Below the pieces are notes generated by a model that was not told the DNA's origin, searched no databases, and was given only the letters and a program-made list of their open reading frames with translations. DNA of 64,000 nucleotides from Branchiostoma floridae. Taxonomy: Eukaryota > Chordata > Leptocardii > Amphioxiformes > Branchiostomatidae. The position numbers were made by a program, and so were the translations under genes. The DNA is taken from contig NC_049994.1 of assembly GCF_000003815.2 (NCBI RefSeq), positions 4,138,132 through 4,202,131 on the forward strand, given 5' to 3'. Positions 12,728-25,733 of this stretch are shown piece by piece. How positions within the stretch are numbered: the stretch's first letter is position 1; the number at the start of each line of letters is the position of its first letter.

Positions 12728-15320
12728 GCCATTTGGCCAAGCATACCGCAAGTCATTCCTACTCTTCTTTACAAGTATGCTGTTTTTTTTTAATGTGTTG
12801 AGGTTTGATACAAAATGTTATCTTTGGCAAATTTCATGACTGTATTTCCGTTAAAATCTAAACACCAATGTAAGGTCAATACCATTTATAACTAGTACGA
12901 CTGTATTGACAACAACATTCCTTCTTAATCATAAGTACATGTATGAGGATTTTGGTATGGCATATTAGACTATACAGTAGCTTTCTTTCCCATGACTAAT
13001 CTAATTTCAAGGTAGGGAATCATGACAAAGTGCATGTTCCCAAGGGCATGCAGGGTTACCCTAGTGTATCATGCTTTGATTTTCCCAACGTTTCATCTTT
13101 CTTCTTTCAAACATGGAGATAGACAAACTGTAGCACCAAATATGGGGAAACTACACATCACATCCCATTCTGTATCATAATTCTTAGAATTTTACATCAG
13201 AACCACATGGTCCCCAATTCTTGAATTATGCTTATTTATAGACCACTAGTTTAAAATCCAGTCTATGTTAAACTGTTAGTGTTAATATGGATATTTATAC
13301 TGCACTGTAAGTTACTTACTATATAATCTTTCTTCATCAAAGACATGAGCCTAGATGATTGAGACATTTTCCACAAGATGGACATCCAGTTTTGCTCATT
13401 AATCATGATTAACTGAACAACATGCAGACAACAGTTGTCAGCAGCTCTTGAAGTGATTAATCAAAAGATTGACATCAGGATTGAATACATCCAGGAATAG
13501 AGAAGACCCACCCACCTGTCAAAACAAAGAAATGCAAATGAAATACACAATATTTGACATACAGCTATCCTCTCATTGGTTGAACCCTTAATTACCATGC
13601 TATCATTGGTTGAACTGCTAATGATGATGGGCAGTTGGGACCAGTCTTTACTTTGACAGCACTACTAACATTCTAAAGTCATCTATCAATGGTAATACGT
13701 AATAGCAATTTGTAACTGCAACTTACATGTACTACAAAGTTTATCATCTCATTCATCCTTTAAAGTATGTTCTTGAATTAAGTACACACTTTTAAAACTT
13801 TTCAAAATTAAAAAGGTGCTGCCAAAGTTGTTGCCAAAGTTAGGGTGCATACTTTGTTTAAGGTTACTGCATGGATAAATGTTAAAAGAGCCTAAAATAA
13901 AGCATGGTGAAGCTACACTTCTGGGAAGATTTCAAAACATACACATTGATGTTGTCTAAACAGTAGTTGGAAACACAATGTTATACTGAGTAAGACAGAT
14001 TGTGACCATGACTTCTCATTGAATTCCATGCTATACACACTTCCCCCATGTATAGACCCCCATCAGTTCATCCAGGTTTAAAAGTCTTAACCATGCTTTC
14101 AGATGTGCCTGCAAAAATACACACTCGCGCCACTGTTGTGTATTATCCCAGGCTTTGGAAGAAATCTGGAAATACTTGTTGGCGATAAGATCTGAATACT
14201 TGACTTTGATCCCCTCTTAATGGAGGGATAGACCAAGCCTAGGGGACAGAAGGCAAAACAAATAGGTCGCAATGTGTTCCATATCCTGAGGATTCCAAGA
14301 CCCGAAACTTCAAAAGTGTAGTCAAGTGCATGGTATTAGGTAATTGGGCATCCTAGGATAACAGAAAACCCTGAGGGTAGAAGTAAGACTTCAACTCACA
14401 CAAAAGGAAAGGGGGGCGGAAAGACTATAATTAAAGGGAGGTCGGATTTAAGGGTAATGTGCAAATCATTGAAATTTAAGAGATGAGGGTGTCCAGGTGT
14501 GTGGAAAAGCAGAATCAGGAGCGTACAGCTGTGGAAAGTTATTTGTACCCACATACATACAGGTAGCTATCAGAACTGACTAGATGGGAACATATCTAAC
14601 CCAAAGCTCACAACTTTATGGACCTGGTATGATTGATAGGTGTCTCAGTAATATAAATTTGCAGGTTTATGTATGTGTGGTAGACCTTGTGCTCATACAT
14701 TGATTATAGTTTTCTTATCTACAAATTAAACTTTAAGTTTATCCAACATGAAAGAACTACAGAAAAATACTGTTTTCTAAGATCATAGAACCCACAAATT
14801 AGAGAAAAGGGAGATTTTTGTCTTCGTCTACCTCCGTATAAAAAAAAATGAAGTCAACCCCAACTTGTCTAGATATACAAGGTAGTAAACACTACATTTC
14901 CTAAGCCACCACCTCAGGTCAATTTGGTGGAACCACTTTTAAATACAAATTTGCAAATCCTCATATGAACGTAGTGAAAGCAAGGAGGTTGAACTTGGTC
15001 AAAATGAACACAATGTCATGTACAGTGTCTATAACAACATCATTCCTCAAGGTTTTGTCCTTTTCCTCTAAACTTGAAGTACCATAAAAAAAGAAAGGGA
15101 TCTGAAACAATCTTTGTTACATTCCCACAATAAGACCTTTTAATGCCAATAGCTTGGAAAAAAGTCATTGAAATTGCATAGGGACAGCTGGTTTGTAGGT
15201 TGTTGATAATTTATGTATGTAAACAGGATCTAGGACTGTTAGCACAACTAATGTGTTTAGAGAAGTACCATAAACTTCCCCTGAGGTCAAAAGGTCAAGT
15301 TGGCTTGGTACCAGACTCTT
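12728..15320. other. No gene recognised
   Basis: Apart from the weak dispersed repeat at 13545-13680, I see only AT-rich unique-looking sequence without coding signals. Confidence 0.4.
13545..13680. repeat. Dispersed repeat (CTCATTGGTTGAAC motif)
   Basis: Two spaced CATTGGTTGAAC motifs with TAATT and GATGATGGGCAGT. It matches 35835-35945 (CCCATTGGTTGAAC, ATCATTGGCTGAAC, GATGGACAGTC). Confidence 0.6.
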
Positions 15321-15531
15321 TACTGTAAATGTTGAAATCTTAACTGTGGTTTTATTTTCCCTGTTTTCCCTTTGACCTCTTCATAGAAAAACTAAATCGA
15401 AAAATTCTTGTCTTCTACTCACCTATAGCTACGTTTTAAACTTTCAACCGCAGACTTAAAACCATCACAAACATTCCATTTTCTCCCTATCATAAAATCA
15501 AATCCTCACAAAATGAAAGGTATTAGCAGTA
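15321..15531. mobile_element. TACTGTAAATGC-family MITE, diverged copy
   Basis: Starts TACTGTAAATGTTGAAATC and contains AACATTCCATTTTCTCCC. The right end is eroded to TTAGCAGTA. Confidence 0.7.
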
Positions 15532-15940
15532 TTCAAGGTGACATTGGTCAAGAAGGGACTACTGTACAATAACATTTGAAGCATATTCAAAAAAATACAC
15601 TTTGTCTACAGAATATCAGATTCTATTCTATGATTATAACAGTTATACAGAAGTAGAAACAGCTTTTCTAATCGGAAAATTCTGATTTCAGTGGAAAAAC
15701 AAGTTCAACCTCTGCACATCTGGCTTTTATCAGTAACGTCTACCTCAAAACAATAAATCTGCTGCTTCATGGTCATTATCAAAGTAAAAACAGCGGCAGT
15801 GCAGCTACTGTGAAAACGCTGCAATACAAACCATAGCTTTCTTCAAGGTGAAGTTTAACAATTCCATCTATCAATTGTTTCCTTTCGGAGTTTTCAACAA
15901 GGTCTAATGTTTTTTCCTGTTACCTCGTGAAGTGATGATG

Positions 15941-16117
15941 TACTGTAAATGCCTTAACGTTCGTAGTTATATAATCTTGTGGTAGGGAGAAAATGGGAGC
16001 GTGGGTTTTAAGTTCACAGTGTACTTTAAGTTTTATAGAATTTAGGGTAGGATTTGAAGCAACCACTTTGAAAAATGTGACCATAAAAGTACTGCAAAAA
16101 TTTCAAGAATTACCATA
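15941..16117. mobile_element. TACTGTAAATGC-family MITE, diverged copy
   Basis: Starts TACTGTAAATGCC, then TTAACGTTCGTAG and TGGGTTTTAAGTTCACAG, and ends AAGAATTACCATA. Confidence 0.7.
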
Positions 16118-17448
16118 GGTCTTTAGTTGTGGCTGACAACAAAACCCTTCTTTGGGAGCAATTTCTAACCATGCTTATTTGTAATAATATCATGTATAAA
16201 CATTTCAAATTTTTTGGAGTATCAATTTCTTTCTAATGTCTGCATTTGATAGAAGTTCCTGGCAAACACAACAAATATGCCAGGGAAGTTCAGATTTTAT
16301 TTCTTTCCTTTTGCCAAGTTCTTTTAACAGGATGCTTAATCAATAGAAATAGTTTGACACTATGCCTGGGACAGCTTGGGTAATGGCTAAGGTTAGGGGA
16401 AAAGAAAAAGTAATGGTTATAATTATGGTTAAGTAAGGTTGGCTTAGAATAAAGGTCAGGGTTAAAGTCGACTTAAGAGTTAAATGTGACCAAATCAGCT
16501 AGGGGCTGAACTGTCCAGTTGCTTAAACCTTGCACACTCGTTAACTTCAAATGTATGTCACTGTATCTCCTGGTAGTATTTGGACATGGGTTCAAGTCCA
16601 AGAAAGTGTTTGTCACTAAGTATAATTGTATTGGCATCCCCAGCAGCTGGTCTTTTGAGTTTCCTCACGAGGCTAAATCTATTCAGACATTCAAACTGTG
16701 CCACAGATTTGGGAGACCACTGAAAATGGTCTTCTCACTTAAGGTGGTATCTCACTGCACTTGTGGCACCGGTGTGGCACTGCGGGTTTGTTCACTGCGG
16801 CACTGTTGTGTTATTTTTGGCAAATTTTTATAATTCAGATATTGTTTGTAAAAGTTTGACTCAGAAGACAACAAAATACACAAAACGTAAGAAAATTTGT
16901 TCTGAAATTCGTTGAGGAATTTTTCAAACCCCCGTGCCCCAAGTGCAGTGAGATACCACCTTTACCTGTACCAGAGGCAGTGACTATATAATTATAAAAA
17001 GAGCAGGAGGTAACAGGCCATAGACCTTGTTTCTATGAGTTACATACAAGCACATTTCCACATTGAACCTGAACCGATCTTGCAAACAACAGGCCTAGGT
17101 GGGATATCTACAAAAATCTAGTTGAAACATGAACCATGTAAAGGCTTTGAAAACGGCCCTATGGAGTGCCATGGCCAAGTTGCCATGTGACTAAGCCTTG
17201 TGTGAATACCAGGAGAGCCAACTTCAGCAGGGTACAAGCGGCCGTCCTTTTTCTTTCCTAGTCGGGAAATCCTGTTTTAAAACCACCCATCTGGCTAGAA
17301 GCGTGAGGTATGTCTATCTTTTAAGGTCGCTGTTTGTGTAGTACTAGTAGCCATGTTCATGTACAATGTGATTTCAACTTAGACTCTGCCCTGATAGGAC
17401 AAGCAGATAACATTGTGTACTGGTTAGGAAGGAGAAAGGTACTAGTAT
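16118..17448. other. No gene recognised
   Basis: A 104-codon plus frame (16519-16833) has no supporting exon structure. GGTGGTATCTCACTGCACTT (about 16743) is mirrored by AAGTGCAGTGAGATACCACC (about 16939), so 16743-16958 is bounded by a 20-bp perfect inverted repeat, probably an old MITE. Confidence 0.5.
16743..16958. repeat. Inverted-repeat-bounded element
   Basis: Terminal inverted repeats GGTGGTATCTCACTGCACTT and its exact complement bound about 216 bp. The inner ends also pair partly (GGCACCGG against CCCCGTGCC). Target duplication is not clear. Confidence 0.7.
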
Positions 17449-17456
17449 ATACACTG

Positions 17457-17820
17457 CAGGCTTTTAGCCAGGCATGCGTCAACGCGTCATCTGGACGCCC
17501 TTTTCTTAGAATGACAAGAAATTTGATGCCCCTGGACGCCCTATTCTGGGGAGAAAATCCTCTGACAAGCATGAAATTCTGATTGACCAGGGATGCAACC
17601 AGGTCATCTGTGGTCACAGTCTTCTACTGTGATATCTGTAACAGTACATTGTGTATTTTTGCCTCTTGGGATACCTTAGAATGCACTTTTTAAACTTAAA
17701 ATCATCAAAAAATCTGCACCATGGAAGGCCGATGCCCCCAGACCCCTCCTACAATAGTCACTTACCGCGTCTCACCAGTAAGTTTGGACTCCCTATTATA
17801 AAATCCTAGCTAAAAGCCTG
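17457..17820. mobile_element. hAT MITE copy 2 with perfect 8-bp target duplication
   Basis: The terminal repeats are CAGGCTTTTAGCCAG and CTAGCTAAAAGCCTG, flanked by ATACACTG on both sides (17449-17456, 17821-17828). Same family and orientation as 8271-8623. Confidence 0.93.
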
Positions 17821-17896
17821 ATACACTGTTATTATACAGTATTTTTATATTTCAGCCATACATAGTATGGTGAAATATATTGTATTCGTAATGTTT

Positions 17897-17922
17897 CTTT
17901 CTTTCTTTCTTTCTTTCTTTCT
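17897..17922. repeat. (TTTC)n microsatellite
   Basis: About six CTTT/TTTC units immediately before the diverged edge of the 163-bp satellite. Confidence 0.85.
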
Positions 17923-17937
17923 CCTGTCAAATCTTCA

Positions 17938-18830
17938 AAGTGATTCATCTCCGCCGTTCCTAGACCGAATGACCTGAAATTTGGCACAGGGGTAGAATGG
18001 GCCAATACCTTGATGCTTTTTTCTCAGTTTTTTCATATCTGCCTCTAAAATGATTTTATTGAGATTTTTTGGTCAATTTTAGACCAAAACTGTATATTTT
18101 GGCCCCTGTACCCTGGTATTACAACCAAATGAGCTGAAATTTGACAGAGATGTGCCTTGATAATGCCCCCATATAAATTCGATAACACTTTTGGTGTACA
18201 GTACAACAAAATGCTTATTTTTGCGATTTTTTGACCAATTTTTGACAAAAAAAGGACACTTTTGGCCCCTGTACCCTGGTATTACAACCAAATGAGCTGA
18301 AATTTGACAGAGATGTGCCTTGATAATGCCCCCATATAAATTCGATAACACTTTTGGTGTACAGTACAACAAAATGCTTATTTTTGCGATTTTTTGACCA
18401 ATTTTTGACCAAAAAAGGACACTTTTGGCCCCTGTACCCTGGTATTACAACCAAATGAGCTGAAATTTGACAGAGATGTGCCTTGATAATGCCCCCATAT
18501 AAATTCAATAACACTTTTGGTGTACAGTACAACAAAATGCTTATTTTGCGATTTTTTTTACCAATTTTTGACCAAAAAAGGACGCTTTTGGCTCCTGTAC
18601 CTTGGTATTGCAACCGAATGAGCTGAAATTTGACACAGATGTGCCTTGATAATCCCTTCATATAAATTCAATAACACTTTTGGTATACAGTGCAACAAAA
18701 TGCTTATTTTTGCGATTTTTGGCCAATTTTTGACCAAAAAAAGGACACTTTTGGCTCCTGTACCCTGGTATTACAATTAAATGACCTGAAATTTGGTATA
18801 GATAGGCATTAGATACTTAGTAACAAGATT
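17938..18830. repeat. 163-bp satellite, about 5.5 units
   Basis: The word GGCCCCTGTACCCTGG, or its variant, occurs at 18101, 18264, 18427, 18590 and 18753, an exact spacing of 163. A diverged unit precedes the first. Central units are nearly identical while both edges are diverged, as expected from homogenisation by unequal exchange. As 163 is not a multiple of three, open frames crossing it are artefacts. Confidence 0.92.
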
Positions 18831-20060
18831 CAAGTAAAATTTTTGACATAAACAACTTTAAAATGATTAATTTTGGCACTTTTCTGAGGGGAAATTTGTT
18901 TTCTTTTGGCCTCCTGACGTGACCTTCCGTGACCCCGCACAGAGCCACACCTGTGCGCGTCAGCCGGAGAGTTAATTGAATCAAAGACCTAGCCAATCAG
19001 CGAAGAGGAATTTGGCAAATGATCAACGCATCATCTTCTCCAGTTACATGTTGCTGTTACAGCTTACCTTTGCCACTTCTTCTGTGTAAATTATTTTGTC
19101 TCTCTGGTCCTGCTAAAAACATAATATCGTAATTGGAACACACCGCGGAATTGCACGGAGAACGGGCGCGTGGTTGGAAGGGGGTGCACTATACCGGCCG
19201 AACGAAACACGGCACAATTAACTGCCGCTGTGTACCTTTATACATCCTCTGTTGTTCCTTTCTTTCCTGTTAGTAGTTGCACAAAACAAAAATCTGCATG
19301 AGCATACAAAAAGTCATGAGAAAATGGGCGTATACTGACAAGAATTTTCATTTAATTTTGGTCCGTCATAACCGCTATGACGTAAAACTTTACTGCTGGC
19401 CGTAGCATTAAAAATGGCGGGAAAATGGCGGCGTACGTTCAATTTGACCCATTCAGTCGTAGATCCGGGCTATAATGCAACGGTTCCTCACACTTTTGCA
19501 CGAGTTGTAGGTCACCAAAAGAAATTCAAGATTGCTGTTGAATCATGCTCGTCTTGTGCCGTGAGCACATGTGATTATTATCTACAAATCTGGCGATGAA
19601 CGTGACAGTGTGTTTGTCCCACGACGAGCTCGCCTGCCCCGAAAATGACCTGAAAACTTTTGGCCTTGTTGTCTTCGAATGCATTGTTATCGATGCTTTG
19701 TAAATTATGTATTGGACACCTAGATGTCTGAAGTGTGCATACCTCAGAAATAACTATTGTTGCATGTGTAGATTTCTTTAAGTTCCACTATTTTTAATCG
19801 ACCGGTATAAGGCTTATGACCGGTATTATGCCAATGCATGTTATCAGTTCTTTGGGGCATATCTATGATAATCGCAGCAGTCACTTAACTTCTCTTCAGG
19901 AGTTTAGCGTAACACTATTTCAGGTCAAACCGTCAAAGGCAACTAAAAACAAACTTTAACGTTACTAATTTCAACAGTACTTATAACTTGTTATCCGAAG
20001 TTGAAACGCTAGCGATGGTATTTTCGCTGCGCTGTTAGCTCCGTGCGACTGTTGTTGACG
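18753..20060 (+). repeat. Large repeat block, unit 1
   Basis: It starts in the last satellite unit, passes through a segment containing AGCCAATCAGCGAAGAGGAA (about 18993) and ends in a segment with ATAATCGCAGCAGTCACTTA and TTCGCTGCGCTGTTAGC. The same three segments recur in the same order in 20079-21710. An ATGGCGGG-initiated 61-codon frame at 19414 is likely chance. Confidence 0.7.
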
Positions 20061-20078
20061 GTCTTATAACGGTATATT

Positions 20079-21710
20079 TTGCACCCCTGTACCCTGGTAT
20101 GAGTAACATTTGGTATAGATAGGCATAAGATAGTTGGTAAAATGATCCAAGTAAAATTTTTGGCATAAAGTACTGTAAAAGGCTTAATTACAGCACTTTT
20201 TTTAGGGGAAATTGGTTTTCTTTCGTTCTCCATGCCATGACCTTTCGGACGTTCACCCCACAGAGCCGACATCTGCACCTGCGTCTAGCCGGCAGGAAGA
20301 GTTAATTCAATTAATGGTTCAGCCAATCAGCAAAGAGGAAAGCGAAGGCTAATTAATATTCATAAGCGGGACCACACAATACGTTAACTTGAAGACTCAG
20401 GCCGTACAGGGTATCCGCAGGTGATTCAATTTGCAGCCTCTAAACAATGGGTTCCTATACAAAAAAGAGGAGAAAGCAACTGTTAGTAACTCAACTATCT
20501 GACGTTACTGGCACACAAACATACCCTCATATGAAAGCCCGACATCTCAGCTATCCGAAAAACCACATTTCGGCATGAATCTAACGGCGAGAACTTCCGG
20601 GAAACTGAAAGATTGACCCATGACCTCAAAACCGCACCACAACCCAGTGAGGAGGCCATGTGCTAGGACAAAAAAGTCCCAACTTTATACCCCCTAAAAA
20701 CCACACAAACTCAGCTGTTTGGCCCTAATCACAAAGTTGAAACCCTCCCCTGTCACACCCACCTCAAAACTGCCAGGATTTCTACCCATTTGACCAGGAA
20801 AAAAATCTTGAAGTTTTAGGCCCTGAACTATAATCGACCACCATCAATTTGCATGGCGGATTGACCTGCGGATCCCCTTCAGGGTATCCGCAGGTGATTC
20901 AATTTGCAGCCTCTAAACAATGGGTTCCTATACAAAAAAGAGGAGAAAGCAACTGTTAGTAACTCAACTATCTGACGTTACTGGCACACAAACATACCCT
21001 CATATGAAAGCCCGACATCTCAGCTATCCGAAAAACCACATTTCGGCATGAATCTAACGGCGAGAACTTCCGGGAAACTGAAAGATTGACCCATGACCTC
21101 AAAACCGCACCACAACCCAGTGAGGAGGCCATGTGCTAGGACAAAAAAGTCCCAACTTTATACCCCCTAAAAACCACACAAACTCAGCTGTTTGGCCCTA
21201 ATCACAAAGTTGAAACCCTCCCCTGTCAAACCAACCTCAAAACTGCCAGGATTTCTACCAATTTGACCAGGAAAAAAATCTTGAAGTTTTAGGCCCTGAA
21301 CTATAATCGACCACCATCAATTTGCATGGCGGATTGACCTGCGGATCCCTACAGACTTCTCGCCAGGATTTTTTCAAAGCGTCGGACAGGGGTCCGGGGG
21401 CCGCCGAATGTCCCTGGCGGAAGCTCTTGCATTTTAGACTATTGAGAAGGCTTCTTTTATCAGTTTTTTTAGGGCCATATCTACGATAATCGTAGCAGTC
21501 ACTTACTTCTCTTCAGCAGTTTGACTTTAAAATATTTCGGGTCAAAGCTTCAAAGACAACTAAAACCTCATAAACAACAAACTTTACTTAGCTCAACAGT
21601 ATACAAAAATATTGTACGGGTTGCCATCCTTAGTTGAATCGCTTATTTATAGCGCTAGTATCTTCGCTGCGCCGTTAGCCGCCGTGCGACTTTTGTTGAC
21701 GGTCTGATAT
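20079..21710 (+). repeat. Large repeat block, unit 2, split by a duplicated insert
   Basis: It begins with CCCCTGTACCCTGGTATGAG, then AGCCAATCAGCAAAGAGGAA, and resumes after the 20408-21349 insert with ATAATCGTAGCAGTCACTTA and TTCGCTGCGCCGTTAGCC. About 650 bp present in unit 1 is missing. Both units carry the CCAAT-box-like AGCCAATCAGC. Confidence 0.7.
20408..21349. mobile_element. Tandem pair of a 473-bp MITE-like element, near-identical
   Basis: AGGGTATCCGCAGG begins at 20408 and again at 20881. The two copies differ at only a few positions. Each ends CCTGCGGATCCC, which is inverted to the start (GGTATCCGCAGGT versus GGGATCCGCAGGT). The bases before copy 1 and after copy 2 share TACAG, a possible target duplication. 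The near identity suggests a recent duplication, or an assembly artefact. Confidence 0.85.
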
Positions 21711-24700
21711 CCCTACGTCGCCGCCTCGCTGATATTCCCACGGACATGTTTCAAGAAAAATACCCAGCAAAAAAACGCTGTTCTGCGTCAAATTCTATTC
21801 TATAAAACATGTGGGACTCAGTGTTACAGTCTAAATATTTTGTAGAAGCACCGCTGTAGGAAAGAAGGTCCAAGCAATGTAAAACATCACGTAGCATGAA
21901 GTCAACTGGCACACAGCACATGACTGTTTGAAACTCTAAGTCTAATCAACAGCCGTGTTTGATTGATAGCCGGCGGTCCTTTGATAAAGTCGGCGAAAGG
22001 TGCGTTAGTTAGAAAATCTGCGTTTAGTTTTGATACGTAATTATAAGTTAGACAGTGGCGAGAATGATTATTTTCTCATCAATATTTCTCTTCAGAATTA
22101 TTTGAACTTAATTGTACATCTAAACAATTGGCTTACCTGTGCAATGTTTATATGATTAATGATCAGTGTACTGAAATCATGTGTAACGTATGGCTCCTAG
22201 TCAATAGATCAGCATTTTCTCTATAGTGACCACCTGTCTATAGTGGCCACATTTCCTAGTGCTGTTGTTGTTTGACATAAACTTTGAACATTTAAATTGT
22301 AAGTAACTTTAAACTGCCAGAGTTTCAGCCCAATAAAACACTCTCAGCGCCAGGGTATGAACAGACTGACCAGACAGACGAAAATAAATCCTCGAACAAG
22401 GTTCAATCGTATCTTCCGGGTCTGGCAGGAAGTTGTTAAACTAAAATAAGAATAGGCTCGATGGCTGATTGCATACAAAGTAAAACAGTTTAACAGTTTT
22501 ACAGCTTGAAGAAAACAAACGCTCCTACAGTACCTGCATCTGCTTGATAAATATTAAATCGTATGCCCTACTTGAATAAAAAAAGTTCACTGCAATAATA
22601 AATGTACCCACATCACAAGGAGCTTATACTTTTTTAAACTTACACCTAGTTATCGTACTGAAAATTGTTAATGACATTACATGAAGTCATTCAACAATTT
22701 TCAGTCATGATGAAAATTTTCTGAATGGAAGGTGTGATTATTGTCATTTTCTGAAAAATAGAAGCAAGCTCTGTTTTTACCTGGAATCAATTCACAATAC
22801 CAGTCCACTTTGGGGGATAATGTACTGTTAAGAGGATGTTCCATTTTTGCGCAGGGGTGATTTGGAACAGTCCAATGTTGCGTGGGAAGGGGTATGGCTG
22901 AAATATGCTGTATTTGCTCTTAAGCAAATGTCGGCCTTTCTAGTTGCTATATCTGAACTTGTATGTACAGTACAAGATTCAAATGTATAAAATAAGTTTT
23001 ATAATTATATTGTAATACCTATAGCTTACAAGAATGGTTTCTACTCTTGTTATTCATATTCATACATAGACATTTTTGTAAAATATTACAGATTATGGGC
23101 TTCCTGTAAGTGTTCGATTTCTATATTTCTGCTTGGTTGGTCCCATTGCTATCTTTGAAGTGAAACTTGAAACCAAGAGCCATCCAATTACAACTTCTAC
23201 AAAAGTACTCGGATACAATTTGGCTGGGTAGATTGATATTATATTAAGTGTGTTAGTAGGTTGTGACAAAAAAAACTGAAAATCGTTAGATTTTGGATCC
23301 CTTTGTTTTGTTACTGCAGCAGAATGTCTAGTTCTTATATGTGTGCTCTAGACATGCATCGGTCATAATGTTGGGTGTTGGATAGTTGGATAGTTCTTGT
23401 GGTCAGTCCTTAAATCTGCCGCATTGAAAAACAGCATACACTCTACTTCATATTTAGTTAAATATGTATACTTAAAATATGCAAATGTCCACACTTAATA
23501 ACTGGAGAATGTTGGGTTGGTAGATATGCTAGACACATTCCTTGGGATTGCAGACATGTGACCTGACAGAATAAGCAGATGTTACAGAAAGCAAAGCGAC
23601 TGTGTGTTAGAACATTTAGCAGTGCCACACTGACAGGGTTCTTATTTGAAGTGGGCTCTGGTTTTGCCCACCATTGCGCATGTAATTGCTTGAGCAGTAC
23701 TTGGTAAAGAGGCTATTTGGCTCAATGACACTTGTTGAGGGGTAGAAACAACTGGTACATGACTTAACAAGCTGTTAGGCCTAGGAAACTAAATGCTGAA
23801 CTCTAAAACTGTCATGTTATCCTCTTTCTGACTTTGTAATTGTAAATTAAACTAACGTAATAGTAAATGTTTTTGAATATTGGCCCTGAAAGAAACAGCG
23901 CTGTCTCAAAGACCTGTCATTCTGTCCTAGGAAGAAATTTGCTTGTTGGGATGGAAAAAATTCACTCAGGTCATACCAAAAATCTGAACTTTATGACACA
24001 AAATGGAAGAAAATGTTTTTTTCCTACTCCTAGGCTTAAAATGACAAATTAACAAAAAAATAAGTAGGACGGGAAAAAAATTCAAGCTCGAGACAGCCCT
24101 GGCCAAAAATTAACAAATTTGGTGGGGAAAACCTTATAGTAAGAGTAATTTATTTAAGGATTTCCCCAATGTAATGCTTACACAATGCTTCTTTCAATGT
24201 ATGCAGTATTGTAAAATACAGGATTTGGGCCTATCATACACTCAGTTCTACCATGCCTGCTAAACACATGTAGAAGCATACCAGTTTGATTCAATCAATA
24301 TACATTGTACCTTCAAGGCACTGGAACATATCCAGTAAAAACAGTGTCCCACATATGTTAAAGCCTTTGACTTAGTTCAGGTAATGTTGTCCAGATTCCC
24401 ACACCGAACTCTATAATCAACACCCTTCAAAAACGACAAAGCCTTCAAAAAGAGTATCTATCACACATTCGAAATGACTGGGACACATTATATCTTTAAT
24501 CAAATCACTATACATCTAAGCTGACATTATGATATATATCATAGATCATGTGGTGGTTCATTAGGCCTAAGGGTGTTGTCAGATTGTGTCCAAACTCTGA
24601 TATCTCTTAGGTCAATCTAAGGTCAACTTTAGAGAGGAAGGCAGAGATACCTGTACTGTAGATAAGGCTTATCTAAAAGTGGGCACTGCAGGGTGCCTAA

Positions 24701-25733
24701 ACAAAACCTGGGAATCATCCCTGAAAGGTAAGTCAAGGTCTTATATCTATTTTTACTCTTTCCCCCAAAATGTATATCTATACTTTGGTATATTAAGTCC
24801 TACATGGATGCATGGAAAAAATCGTATGTATGTAGAGAAGAGGTGGGTACAGATACTGGTCATCGACCAAATAGATATGCTTAACAAATGTTTGAAAACA
24901 TGATGAAACAAAACATGTGAGATGCTTCAAAAAAACTTGTTTTTCTCTCTCCAAGACTCAACCTGTTTAGATACAGTAGATCTACAGTAGATACTAACAG
25001 GAACAGATTAACACAGAACTGTTAGTGTTAGTTGCACAGTCATTATATACGCAATTGAAATGGTACAAAACTGTTCAGGATTTGTAAGTATAAAGCACGA
25101 CCACCTACCAATGTACACTTTTACTAGGCATTTGATATGTCGATCGTTCTCCGATTTCAGACACTTTGGCTGGAAACCATGTTGTGAGGAGCTTTGAGTC
25201 AGATTTAATGATCAAATGCTTAACTTCAAGGTACAGTCACAACATCCACAGGAACTGAACTCCCCTGACCCCAAGCTCAGCTAAGAGCATTTATCTAAAT
25301 TGATTCCACATTTTGGTTAATGTGTCTTAGTACTTCACATTTTGACTTGCCCTTTTAGTACAGAACAAAATGCAACAGAGAACTTACATTATTAACATTC
25401 TGTGCAGGGTTGTCCCTAGCTTGAATTTTTTCGCATTCCATTGTTGGGAAGGTATGTAACTTGTTAATTGTCATAGTTAGATCTGTCATTCTTAGTTTAT
25501 AAACATACATTTTCAAAAATTTCAAATATAGATTTCTTTGTCTATTTCGACAAGAAAAATTGCAACCCAGGATGGATGGATGGGTCCTGGAGACAGCCAA
25601 GGTTGAAGCCTGATTGTACTTTATCTTAACTTAAGTACAGTTTGTAGATGTAATACAAATGTAGTTTATGATTTGTTAAGATTTGGGAATAATGAAAAGG
25701 ACTTCAGAAGAAGAAAGGTAACAGGAGTATACA
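21711..25733. other. No gene recognised
   Basis: About 4 kb of AT-rich sequence. A fragment with AGTGACCACCTGTCTATAGT (about 22226) resembles part of the MITE at 25734. No protein-like exons were seen. It may include the downstream end of the minus-strand gene, but no clear polyadenylation signal stands out. Confidence 0.4.

Noticed and set aside
18045-18661. Overlapping minus-strand frames of up to 148 codons across the 163-bp satellite
   Set aside because: They arise from a tandem repeat; the period is not a multiple of three and no start, splice or domain signal supports coding.
19414-19599. 61-codon frame starting ATGGCGGGAAAATGGC
   Set aside because: It lies in a repeat block, lacks exon partners and is not kept in the second unit.
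20408-21349. LTRs of a retrotransposon
   Set aside because: The two copies are directly adjacent with no internal coding region, TG..CA ends or primer-binding site.
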